NCBI RefSeq assembly: GCF_024298885.1
Contig: NZ_CP101166.1
Location: forward strand, 1,426,001 to 1,490,000
Source of the DNA: Haloglomus halophilum
GTDB taxonomy: Archaea > Halobacteriota > Halobacteria > Halobacteriales > Haloarculaceae
Length of the DNA: 64,000 nucleotides
Direction: 5' to 3'
Shown here: in pieces, positions 1 through 7,187 of the stretch
How positions within the stretch are numbered: position 1 is the stretch's first letter
Layout of the letters: each line of letters starts with the position of its first letter
Notes under the pieces: model-generated
The model's database searches: none
What the model saw: only the letters and a program-made list of their open reading frames with translations
What the model was told of the DNA's origin: nothing
Program-made: the position numbers and the translations under genes

Positions 1-677
1 CCGGCCAGTGGGACGACACCACGGTCGTCATCTGTGCGGACCACGGCGAACTCCACGGCGAGCACGGGCTGTACGGCCACGAGTTCTGCATCTACGACCC
101 GCTGGTGAACGTGCCGCTCATGGTCAAATCGCCCGGGCTGGCGCCGGGGCGCGACGAGACGACCGTCGAACTGCTCGATCTCTACCACACGACGCTGGAC
201 GCCGCGGGCGCGACCGAGGCGGCGGGCACACCCGACCACGGTGGCGAGGCGTTCGACCCGACGCGGTCGCTGCTGCGCGAGGAGGCCCGGCAGTTCGAGG
301 GCGGCGAGTACGGCTTCGTCGAGTACCACCAGCCCGTCGTGGAGCTGAACCAGCTGGAGACGAAGGCCGACGAAGCCGGCATCACCCTGGACGAGGACTC
401 CCGGTTCTACTCCCGGATGCGCGCGGCGCGGCGGGCCGACGCGAAGTACATCCGCAACGAGCGCATCCCCGACGAGGGCTACCGGCTCGACGAGGACCCC
501 GGCGAGACCGAGGACGTGGGGACCGACGACCCCGCCGTCGCCGAAGTGGAGGCGACGCTCGCCGAGTTCGAGGAGCTGGTCGGGGGTGAGTGGTCGGACG
601 TGGACGACGACGACGTGCTGGGCGACATGAGCGACGACGCCAAATCCCGACTGCAGGACCTGGGCTACATGGAATGA
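1..677 (+). CDS. Sulfatase / alkaline-phosphatase-superfamily hydrolase, C-terminal part
   Basis: The reading frame is open from base 3, so the gene began before the window; 224 residues are visible. The first visible residues include DHGELHGEHGLYGHEFCIYD, the late metal-binding segment (DHGE...GEHG) of type I sulfatases and related phosphodiesterases. It is followed by the usual VPLMVKSPG strand and an ELLDLYHTTLDAAG segment. The family hydrolyses sulfate or phosphate esters using a formylglycine and a divalent metal; the active-site Cys/Ser would lie upstream and cannot be checked. The C-terminal 70 residues are very acidic. The stop overlaps the next start (ATGA at 674-677), so both genes are probably one operon. 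In haloarchaea such sulfatases often sit in glycan loci, so a surface-polysaccharide role is possible but is inference. Confidence 0.85.
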   Translation, partial: GQWDDTTVVICADHGELHGEHGLYGHEFCIYDPLVNVPLMVKSPGLAPGRDETTVELLDLYHTTLDAAGATEAAGTPDHGGEAFDPTRSLLREEARQFEGGEYGFVEYHQPVVELNQLETKADEAGITLDEDSRFYSRMRAARRADAKYIRNERIPDEGYRLDEDPGETEDVGTDDPAVAEVEATLAEFEELVGGEWSDVDDDDVLGDMSDDAKSRLQDLGYME

Positions 678-1702
678 CGGGCGAGGGGCGGCAGTTCGTC
701 GAGTTCGCGACCCGCGAGACGCTGGCGAAGACGGCCGTCGGCTTCCTCGTCGCGCTCGCCTTCCTCTACCTCGTGACCGTCGGTCTCGGTGTCGAGAAGG
801 TGTCGCAGGCGCTGGCCGGTGCCGAGTGGGAGTGGGTCGCGCTGGGCTGTCTGTCGACGGCGTTCTGTCTCGCCGCGTGGGGGAAGGCCTGGCAGATCGT
901 CCTCCAGGTGGTCGGCATCGACGTGCCGTACCGCCGGCTCGTCGTGACGTACTTCGCGGCCACGTTCGCCAACTACGTCACGCCGCTCGGACAGGCCGGC
1001 GGCGAGCCGTTCATCGCGTACGTCCTCTCGCGGGACACGGACGCGAGCTACGAGGACTCGCTGGCCTCGGTCGTGACGGCGGACCTGCTCAACCTGCTGC
1101 CCTTCTTCAGCTTCGCGGCCGTCGGCCTCGGGGTGTTGCTGAGCCGGCCGTCGCTCCCGGCGGCGACGCGCCCGCTCGCGTTCGGCCTGTTCGGGATGGC
1201 CGTCGGCATCCCCGCGCTCACGGGCGCCGGCTGGTTCTGGCGCGAGCGGGTCCGGAGCGGAATCCTCCGGCTCGTCGCGCCGGTCGCACGCCGGACCCAG
1301 CGGGTCAGCGTCGACGGCGCCGCGAACCGCATCGACGACCTCTACGGCGCGTTCGGGCGCGTCGCGCAGGACCCGCGTGCGCTCGTGAAGGCCGTCGCGT
1401 TCGCCTACGTCGGCTGGGTGTTCTTCGCCTTCCCGCTGTACTGCGCGGGGCAAGCCCTCGGGGTGGACATCAGCCCGCTGACGGTGCTGTTCGTCGTCCC
1501 CGCGTCGACGCTGGCGGGGATGGTCCCGACACCCGGGGGGCTGGGCGGCGTGGAGGCGGCGCTCGTGGCGCTGCTGGTCGCGGTCGCCATCAAGTCCGCC
1601 GCGCTCGCGCTCGCCATCGCCCTTGTGTACCGCATCGTCTCCTACTGGTTCGCGCTCGGTGTGGGCGGCGGCGCCGCGCTGGCGGTCGTGAAGCGCGCCT
1701 GA
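674..1702 (+). CDS. Flippase-like membrane protein (LPG synthase TM-region / UPF0104 family)
   Basis: A 342-residue integral membrane protein with about eight hydrophobic segments. It shows the family's Y..TFANYVTPLGQAGGEP segment near residue 100 and a PTPGGLGGVEAALVALL segment near residue 285; these Gly/Pro-rich re-entrant motifs define the lysylphosphatidylglycerol-synthase transmembrane region family (UPF0104). Bacterial members flip or modify lipids; stand-alone archaeal members are thought to move lipid-linked intermediates, but the substrate is unknown. I chose the ATG at 674, which overlaps the sulfatase stop by four bases, rather than the in-frame upstream start, because the upstream 28 residues are low-complexity shadow sequence. 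Coupling to a sulfatase suggests a role in envelope lipids or glycans; this is inference. Confidence 0.85.
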   Translation: MTGEGRQFVEFATRETLAKTAVGFLVALAFLYLVTVGLGVEKVSQALAGAEWEWVALGCLSTAFCLAAWGKAWQIVLQVVGIDVPYRRLVVTYFAATFANYVTPLGQAGGEPFIAYVLSRDTDASYEDSLASVVTADLLNLLPFFSFAAVGLGVLLSRPSLPAATRPLAFGLFGMAVGIPALTGAGWFWRERVRSGILRLVAPVARRTQRVSVDGAANRIDDLYGAFGRVAQDPRALVKAVAFAYVGWVFFAFPLYCAGQALGVDISPLTVLFVVPASTLAGMVPTPGGLGGVEAALVALLVAVAIKSAALALAIALVYRIVSYWFALGVGGGAALAVVKRA

Positions 1703-1718
1703 GTGGGACCCAGCAGAC

Positions 1719-1726
1719 CGTTTAAC
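1719..1726 (+). promoter_or_regulatory. TATA-like promoter box for the thioredoxin gene
   Basis: GTTTAACC lies about 25-30 bases before the ATG at 1751, the spacing expected for a leaderless haloarchaeal transcript. Called by eye from AT content and spacing. Confidence 0.45.
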
Positions 1727-1750
1727 CGCCCAGAGTGCCTCGGATAGCGT

Positions 1751-2089
1751 ATGAGCGACACCGCAACCACCGACCGACCGATACACCTCGACGACGAGGC
1801 CGCACTGGATGCCTTCCTCGGCGACCACGACCGCGCGCTGGTCGAGTTCTATACGGATGGCTGCTCGATATGCGCGTCGATGGAACCCGTTCTGGGGAAC
1901 GTCGCCCGCGCGACCGACGTGGCGGTGGCGCTGGTGAACCCGCGCGACGACCCGCCGCTGGTCGAGCGGTTCGCCGTGCAGAGCGTCCCGCTGCTGGTCT
2001 ACTTCGAGGACGGGGAGCCGGTGGCGCGGAAGGCCGAGGGGTTCGTCGGTGCCGACGACGTACTCGCGTTCGTCGACTCGGACGACTGA
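1751..2089 (+). CDS. Thioredoxin-family protein with CSIC active site
   Basis: A 112-residue single-domain thioredoxin. The segment LVEFYTDGCSICASMEPVL gives the CxxC redox motif (Cys-Ser-Ile-Cys, near residues 39-42) at the usual place after strand beta-2, and SVPLLVYFEDGEPV supplies the conserved cis-proline (VP). The CSIC motif differs from the classical CGPC, so the redox potential and partners may differ from housekeeping thioredoxin. The role inferred is a cytoplasmic thiol-disulfide oxidoreductase; there is no signal peptide or membrane segment. It has its own promoter and appears monocistronic, between a membrane protein and another membrane-protein gene. The partner is not identifiable from context. 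Confidence 0.9.
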   Translation: MSDTATTDRPIHLDDEAALDAFLGDHDRALVEFYTDGCSICASMEPVLGNVARATDVAVALVNPRDDPPLVERFAVQSVPLLVYFEDGEPVARKAEGFVGADDVLAFVDSDD

Positions 2090-2152
2090 GAGGCCGCCGG
2101 AGCGTCGCCGCCGGAGTAACGAATTTGTGACCTGCCCGAGGTAGCACACACG

Positions 2153-2908
2153 ATGTCGACGAGGACGAGCGTCCGCGGGACGATACAGGGGATGGGGAAT
2201 CGAGCGAACCCGGCGTTCGCGGCCGGTGCCGTGGCCGTGCCGGTGCTGGCACTGGCGTACGTGCTGGTGAACGGGACCGTCCAGCAGCACACGTACGTCC
2301 ACGTGATGGCCGGCGTGCTGTGGACGGGCATCGACCTGTTCATGGCCGCGGTGCTGGGGCCGGTCATCGGCGGCCTCGACGTGGACGCCCGTGCCGACAT
2401 CTTCCAGCGGTTCACGCCGAAGATGACCTTCCTGATGCCGGTCCTGGCGCTGGTGACCATCGTCGGCGGCATCACGCTCGCGCTGCGCCTGGACTACTTC
2501 CCGAACGCCGACCCGTGGCTGGCGCTGATGAACCTCGCCATCGTCGTGCCCGCACTCGGGCTCATCGGCTACCAGTTCCGTGCGTTCGGCGACCGCCGCT
2601 GGCAGGCGGTCTTCGCGGTCGCCACCGTGGCGAGCGTCGCCTACCTCGCGGTGACGCTGCCGGAGTTCGCCATGACCTCGACGGTCATCGCAGTGTCGCT
2701 CGGCATCGTGGTCGTGCTGAGCGTGCTGGGCTTCGGCGTCCTGATGCCCGGCGAGGTGCTGATGTACAGGGAGATGACCTCCGCGGAGCCGGACACCCGG
2801 CGCATCGCCGACATCGGGATGCGCAACGCGAAGCTGGCGGGCATCCAGGGCGTGTTCCAGCTCTCCATCATCTTCGTGATGGTGTACCTGCGGTGGGGCG
2901 GGTTCTGA
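2153..2908 (+). CDS. CopD/DUF2269-like integral membrane protein
   Basis: 251 residues with about seven hydrophobic helices and almost no soluble part. The segment YVHVMAGVLWTGIDLFMAAVLGPVI resembles the H...G..W.G helix seen in CopD-like and DUF2269 membrane proteins, where the histidine may bind haem or metal; this link is tentative. After the last helices there is MPGEVLMYREM, a short loop, and a final helix ending close to the C-terminus. The ATG at 2153 is preceded by an AT-rich patch (GAATTT near 2120), which fits a leaderless transcript. No operon partner is clear: the next gene is convergent, 18 bases away. Function unknown. Confidence 0.7.
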   Translation: MSTRTSVRGTIQGMGNRANPAFAAGAVAVPVLALAYVLVNGTVQQHTYVHVMAGVLWTGIDLFMAAVLGPVIGGLDVDARADIFQRFTPKMTFLMPVLALVTIVGGITLALRLDYFPNADPWLALMNLAIVVPALGLIGYQFRAFGDRRWQAVFAVATVASVAYLAVTLPEFAMTSTVIAVSLGIVVVLSVLGFGVLMPGEVLMYREMTSAEPDTRRIADIGMRNAKLAGIQGVFQLSIIFVMVYLRWGGF

Positions 2909-2926
2909 GGCGCACGCTCGCGACAC

Positions 2927-3544
2927 TCACTCCGCCCGCCACCGCAGGTCCGGCGTCCACACCCCGGGTTCGAGTCCGAGCCGGCCGGTCCGCGCCCGGA
3001 CCCACCACGCGATGGCCGCGATACCGACGAGGATGGCCACCACGCCGAGCAGCCCTACCTCCGGGCCGAACCGCCCGCCAGTCACGAGGTCGGGCCCGGT
3101 CTCGCGGGTGCGGACCACGGCGACCCCCAGCCCGACGCCGCTGACCGGAAACTCGAACAGCACCCCCTGGGCGTAGTTCCACGAGAGGTGCAGGCCCAGC
3201 GGAATCGCCAGCTCCCCGCTGAGGACGTAGCCGGGCGCGAGGAACACGCCCGCGATCGCAATCGCGAGGGCGACCGCAGCGAGGGCGAACAGCGCGCTGG
3301 CGACCCGGAGGACGGTCCCGAGGTCCGACCCCGGGAGCGCACCCGCCAGCGCGCCGCCCCGGTAGTCGTCGGTGAGCAGGCGGATGCCCACGCCGGCGGC
3401 ACGAGAGCACAGGACGAAGAGGACGAGCGTGAGCGCGACGCGAATCGGGAGCCGGAGCCGCCGCTCCGCACGGGACCAGCCGACCCAGACCATGCGGTCG
3501 AGGAGCCAGTCGAGTGGGTCCGGGAGGGCGGGGTGGGGGGACAC
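2927..3544 (-). CDS. CPBP-family (Rce1-like) membrane protein with the catalytic core missing
   Basis: About 205 residues, membrane-embedded. The C-terminal half matches haloarchaeal CPBP intramembrane proteases closely: GVFLAPGYVLSGELAIPLGLHLSWNYAQG, then FPVSGVGLG and TGPDLVTGG.FGPEVGLLG. The HxxxN motif (HLSWN) is present, but the EExxxR glutamate motif and the first catalytic histidine (FxxxH) that should precede it are absent: the N-terminal helix runs almost directly into the last third of the domain. This looks like an internal loss of roughly 100 residues, so proteolysis is not expected. The start is uncertain: GTG at 3544 was chosen because the longer frame overlaps the DsbA-like gene; ATG at 3493 is an alternative. 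It may be a decaying gene or a non-catalytic relative. It probably shares a transcript with the DsbA-like gene upstream. Confidence 0.6.
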   Translation of the reverse strand: MSPHPALPDPLDWLLDRMVWVGWSRAERRLRLPIRVALTLVLFVLCSRAAGVGIRLLTDDYRGGALAGALPGSDLGTVLRVASALFALAAVALAIAIAGVFLAPGYVLSGELAIPLGLHLSWNYAQGVLFEFPVSGVGLGVAVVRTRETGPDLVTGGRFGPEVGLLGVVAILVGIAAIAWWVRARTGRLGLEPGVWTPDLRWRAE

Positions 3545-3599
3545 GGAGGAGCCGTCACACGGGCGGAAGAAGAGTTCCGGGGGCGTGGAGGGAACTGCC

Positions 3600-4220
3600 T
3601 CAGGCGCCCTCGACCAGCCGCTCCAGCTGCTCGGGCGGTACGGCACCGCGGGCCGCGTACCCCTCGTACGTGAACGTCGGGACGCCCGTGACGCCCGTCT
3701 CGCGAGCCGCGTCGAACCGCTCGGTCAGCTCCGCACGGAGGTCCTCGTCGGCGAGCGCCTCGTGGACGACCTCGGCGTCGAGGCCCACGTCGGTCGCGAT
3801 GTCCACGAGCACCTCCTCGTCGCCGATGTCGCGGCCGTTCTCCCAGAGTGCCGCCAGGAGCGCCTCGTCCAGCGCGAGCCACGTCTCGTACGGCTCGACC
3901 TGCTTCACACGATAGGAGACCAGTTGCGCCGGCAGGGAGTCGACCTCCATCGCGATCTCGAGGGTCATCTCCACGTCGTAGCGCTCCTGCAGGCGCCGGA
4001 CGTTCTCTCTGGCCTGCTCGAAGTACTCGTCATCCTTCCCGTCGTCGACGGCGTGGTCGATGGAGCCGTCGGGGCGACGCTTGTTCGCGCGCAGGTCGAA
4101 CGGGTGCCAGTCGATCTCCAGCTCGTCCTCGCGGTCGGCCTGGTAGCGCGACAGCGACTCGCGGCCGAGGTAGCAGAACGGGCAGACGTAGTCGGAGTAG
4201 ACGGTGATGGCGTCGGGCAT
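3600..4220 (-). CDS. DsbA-family (FrnE-like) thiol-disulfide oxidoreductase
   Basis: 206 residues. The N-terminus ITVYSDYVCPFCYLGRESL carries the CPFC active site typical of the FrnE/2-hydroxychromene-2-carboxylate-isomerase branch of DsbA-like proteins, with the thioredoxin fold split by a helical insertion (about residues 60-160). The cis-proline motif appears near the C-terminus as TGVTGVPTFTYEG. There is no signal peptide, so it is likely cytoplasmic, as for FrnE proteins linked to disulfide repair under oxidative stress in Deinococcus. The ATG at 4220 was chosen because homology starts right there; a longer in-frame extension is low-complexity. It is followed at 56 bases by the truncated CPBP-like gene on the same strand. 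Confidence 0.9.
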   Translation of the reverse strand: MPDAITVYSDYVCPFCYLGRESLSRYQADREDELEIDWHPFDLRANKRRPDGSIDHAVDDGKDDEYFEQARENVRRLQERYDVEMTLEIAMEVDSLPAQLVSYRVKQVEPYETWLALDEALLAALWENGRDIGDEEVLVDIATDVGLDAEVVHEALADEDLRAELTERFDAARETGVTGVPTFTYEGYAARGAVPPEQLERLVEGA

Positions 4221-4333
4221 GCGTGGACAGAGGCGCCCACGCCACAAGAGTTGCCGGGCGACCCCGGACGGAAAGCGTGACACTCGGTGCCGTAGCACGC
4301 AACAGCTATCTTCTCACCCGGCGTACCGGTTGT

Positions 4334-4657
4334 ATGAACATCACACTCCTCGAGAACCACTGGTACGGCGCGACCTTCAGCCCCAGCGCCCGCTTCGGTG
4401 GGGACGACGAGAACGGACACGGGCACGAGGACACGACGCCGGAAGCCCACGGGGGCGAGGAATACCAGGAGGGCGGACACGAGGATAGCACCGCCCGCCG
4501 CCTCGCGATGGCCGCCGTGGTCCCGATGGTCGTCGCCGGGGTCGCCGTCGGCGTTGTCGCCGCACGACGCATCCAGGCCCGACGCGCCGCCCACGCCGAC
4601 GAGCTGCGACGAATCGAGGTCGACGCCATCGAGTACGCCAACGATATCGCCGAATGA
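4334..4657 (+). CDS. Small hypothetical protein with one membrane segment
   Basis: 107 residues, not assigned to a family. Residues 1-45 are polar and rich in Gly, Glu and His (ENHWYGATFSPSARFGGDDE, then HGHEDTTPEAHGG); residues 55-77 (LAMAAVVPMVVAGVAVGVVA) form one transmembrane helix; the C-terminus is a charged helix. The ATG at 4334 begins the compositionally sensible part; a longer frame reaching back to 4223 is read-through of the intergenic spacer. The His-rich N-terminal arm could bind metal, but this is speculation. It is flanked by a divergent DsbA-like gene and a 181-base AT-rich spacer. Confidence 0.6.
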   Translation: MNITLLENHWYGATFSPSARFGGDDENGHGHEDTTPEAHGGEEYQEGGHEDSTARRLAMAAVVPMVVAGVAVGVVAARRIQARRAAHADELRRIEVDAIEYANDIAE

Positions 4658-4838
4658 CAGTATCTCTATGTCGCCCATTTATAATAAAAATATAAATATC
4701 TCCGAGAATATTCAGCCAATTTATCTCCGTTGCTAAGCCTATTCCCATAATAGTACGTGTCCAGACAGATTATACACGGCCACGTGCGACTCCGGGTCGG
4801 GACAGGGTTAACGACGGCCGGGGTCGAACAGGTGGTCA
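4658..4838. other. AT-rich intergenic spacer with promoter-like sequence for the ABC pair
   Basis: The stretch 4672-4780 is strikingly AT-rich for this genome, with several TATA-like runs (TTTATAATAAAAATATAAAT near 4678; GATTATACA near 4768). It separates the small membrane protein from the ABC transporter genes. The second box is about 65 bases before the ABC start, so a short 5' untranslated leader is possible. No ORF or RNA gene recognised. Confidence 0.5.
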
Positions 4839-5756
4839 ATGACCGGTGACGAGGGGGAGCCAGCGGTACGGACCGAGGGGCTCGCGAAGCACTACGGTGA
4901 CGTGACCGCGCTGGATGACCTGTCGCTGACGGTGCCGCGGGGGGAGCTGTTCGGCTTCCTCGGCCCGAACGGGGCGGGGAAGTCGACGACCATCAACATC
5001 CTGACCGGGCAGCTCGTGCCCGACGAGGGGACCGCCGAGGTGGTAGGCATCGACCCCGTCGCCGAGCCGGTCCGGGCGCGCGAGGCGGTGGGTATCCTGC
5101 CGGAGAACGGTCGGCCGCCCTCCTTCCTCACCGTCCGTGAGTACTTCGAGTTCGTCGCGGCCACCCGCGACCTCGACGACGGGACGGTCCAGCCCCGCGT
5201 GGACGCGTGGGCCGACCGACTGGAGTTCGAGCACAAGCTCGACACGCTCTGTACGGACCTCTCGCAGGGCGAGCGGCAGAAGGTGCTCATCACGCAGGCG
5301 TTCCTCCACGAGCCCGACGTCGTGTTCATCGACGAGCCGCTGACCAACCTCGACCCCATCATGCAGGAGCGGGTGAAGCGGTTCTTCCGGGAGTACCGCG
5401 CCGACGGCAACACGCTGTTCCTCTCGACGCACTTCATCGGGACCGCCGAGGAGGTCTGCACGCAGGTCGGCATCATCAACCGCGGGCGGCTGCTCGCCGA
5501 GATCGACCCGCGCGAACTCGGAGCCGAGGAGAGCCTGCTGGACCGGTTCTTCGCGGCGGTCGACGCCGACTCGAAGGAAGGGGCCGTAATCGGCGAGGGG
5601 CTGGCGACGGACGCCGCCGACCCCGCGGCGATGGCCGAAGAGGAGGCCGTCGAGGCCGAGACGGACGGCGGCGAGGCGAGCGACGCGCGACGTGGCTCGT
5701 CGGGCCGCCGGTCCGACGACGGCGAGACCGGGCTCGGGGGGACGGAGGACCGGTAG
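4839..5756 (+). CDS. ABC transporter ATP-binding protein (ABC-2 exporter type)
   Basis: 305 residues. Walker A is GPNGAGKST (about residue 45), the signature motif is LSQGERQK (about residue 147), Walker B is DVVFIDEPLTNLD, and the switch histidine is in LFLSTH. The arrangement matches CcmA/NatA-type ATPases that drive ABC-2 exporters. After the nucleotide-binding domain, about 75 residues are an acidic, low-complexity tail unusual for the family, perhaps a haloarchaeal adaptation. The stop codon ends one base before the ATG of the permease gene, so the two form an operon and very likely one complex. The substrate cannot be deduced; members export drugs, lipids or peptides. Confidence 0.93.
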   Translation: MTGDEGEPAVRTEGLAKHYGDVTALDDLSLTVPRGELFGFLGPNGAGKSTTINILTGQLVPDEGTAEVVGIDPVAEPVRAREAVGILPENGRPPSFLTVREYFEFVAATRDLDDGTVQPRVDAWADRLEFEHKLDTLCTDLSQGERQKVLITQAFLHEPDVVFIDEPLTNLDPIMQERVKRFFREYRADGNTLFLSTHFIGTAEEVCTQVGIINRGRLLAEIDPRELGAEESLLDRFFAAVDADSKEGAVIGEGLATDAADPAAMAEEEAVEAETDGGEASDARRGSSGRRSDDGETGLGGTEDR

Positions 5757-7187
5757 ATGGGCGTCTCCTACCGCTACCTGTTCGACCGGATGGTCCGCGA
5801 GGAGTGGCGGCTCCACACGGAGCTGTTCGGCGGGGCACGGTTCGCGACCTTCCCGCTGTTCGTCGCGCTCGTCGCGGCCGGGACGGCTACCTTCTTCGCG
5901 CTGGGGAACGCCGATGCCGACACGCTGCTCGGGGGGCTCCACCTCGTCGTCGCGCTGCTGGGGCTGCAGGTCGGCACCGTCGGCCTCGTCGGACGGGACG
6001 CGCTGGAGGACCTCCTCGGTGACACGACGCTGTTGCTGTTCGCCGCGCGCACGCTCCCCGTCTCCTTCCGCCGGCTGATGGTCGCCTTCGTGTTCAAGGA
6101 CGTGCTCTACTACGCGTTCCTGTTCATCCTACCGCTCGCGGTGGGCGTGGCGCCGCTGGCGTACTTCGGACTCGTCCCGTGGACGACGGTGCCGCTCGTG
6201 TTCGTCACGGCGGCCGGGATGTTCACGCTGGGCGTGTCGCTGTCGCTGTTCCTCGTGGGCGTCTACACGCGCTCGCGGCTCGCGTCGCTCGCGGTCACGG
6301 GCGCGCTCGTGGCCGCGCTCGTGCTGCGGGGCGCGACCGTCGTCAGCGTCACGCCGTACCAGCTCGTCTCGCGGGTGACCCCCGCCGCGGTCGCCGGGAG
6401 CGTCCTGCTCCCGGTCGCCCTGACGGCCGCCGGCATCGCGCTGTTCGAGTTCGACCGGCGGACGCCCGCCCGGACCGCCCGCGACCGCTTTCGCTTCCTC
6501 CACTCACGGCTCGGACGGCTCGACCGGCAGGGCGCGCTCACGAAGTCACTGCTCGACGTGGGGCGCTCCTCGGGCGGGCTCTGGAAGGTCGTCTTCTCGC
6601 AGGGGCTCGTCTTCGGCGTCCTCGCCGTGTTGCTCGCCTACCTCCCCGAGGTCGTCCCCGTCCGGCCGGCGCCGGGGCTGACCATCGCCACCATCCTCGC
6701 GCTGGGGACGTTCACGACCTACAACTGGCTCTGCCAGTTCGAGGACGAGCAGTTCTACCTGCGCTACCCCGTGAGCCTGCCGACCGTCTTCCGCGCGAAG
6801 CTCATCGGCTTCGCCATCCTCGCGCTCCCGGTCGGGCTGGCGTACCTGGCGCTAGGCGGGCTCGTCTTCGGCTACGACACGGCCATCGTCGGCCTGCTCG
6901 TCTTCCCCCCGCTCTCGATGTACGTCTTCGGTGTCACCGCGTACGTCGCCGGCCTGGAGCCGACGGAGCTGCTGTTCGACACGCCGACGTTCGCGCTGTT
7001 CACGCTCGCGATGATGGCGGTGCTAATGCCCTTAGTCATCCTCGCCATCGCGTACCCGCTCTACCCGCCGCTGCAGACCGGCGGCGCTGCGGTCGGTATC
7101 GGGCTGGTCGCGGGCGGTATCGGGGTGGGCCTCTACACCCGTACCGGGGCGCGCTGGGAGCGGAAGTCGCTAAGCGAAATAAATTAA
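5757..7187 (+). CDS. ABC transporter permease, integral membrane subunit
   Basis: 476 residues with about ten to twelve hydrophobic helices and a cytosolic loop in the middle (about residues 225-270). It has no obvious ATPase or substrate-binding domain and immediately follows the ATP-binding protein gene, so it is the membrane partner of that exporter. It resembles the large ABC-2-like permeases of haloarchaea in hydropathy rather than by any short motif I can name. The last codons (AGC GAA ATA AAT TAA) run into the AT-rich island that starts about 7175, so the original C-terminus may have been altered by that insertion. Confidence 0.8.
   Translation: MGVSYRYLFDRMVREEWRLHTELFGGARFATFPLFVALVAAGTATFFALGNADADTLLGGLHLVVALLGLQVGTVGLVGRDALEDLLGDTTLLLFAARTLPVSFRRLMVAFVFKDVLYYAFLFILPLAVGVAPLAYFGLVPWTTVPLVFVTAAGMFTLGVSLSLFLVGVYTRSRLASLAVTGALVAALVLRGATVVSVTPYQLVSRVTPAAVAGSVLLPVALTAAGIALFEFDRRTPARTARDRFRFLHSRLGRLDRQGALTKSLLDVGRSSGGLWKVVFSQGLVFGVLAVLLAYLPEVVPVRPAPGLTIATILALGTFTTYNWLCQFEDEQFYLRYPVSLPTVFRAKLIGFAILALPVGLAYLALGGLVFGYDTAIVGLLVFPPLSMYVFGVTAYVAGLEPTELLFDTPTFALFTLAMMAVLMPLVILAIAYPLYPPLQTGGAAVGIGLVAGGIGVGLYTRTGARWERKSLSEIN

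Noticed and set aside
665-2926. 753-residue minus-strand ORF
   Set aside because: Antisense shadow of four plus-strand genes; His/Arg/Glu-rich composition typical of reverse frames in GC-rich DNA, no domain pattern.
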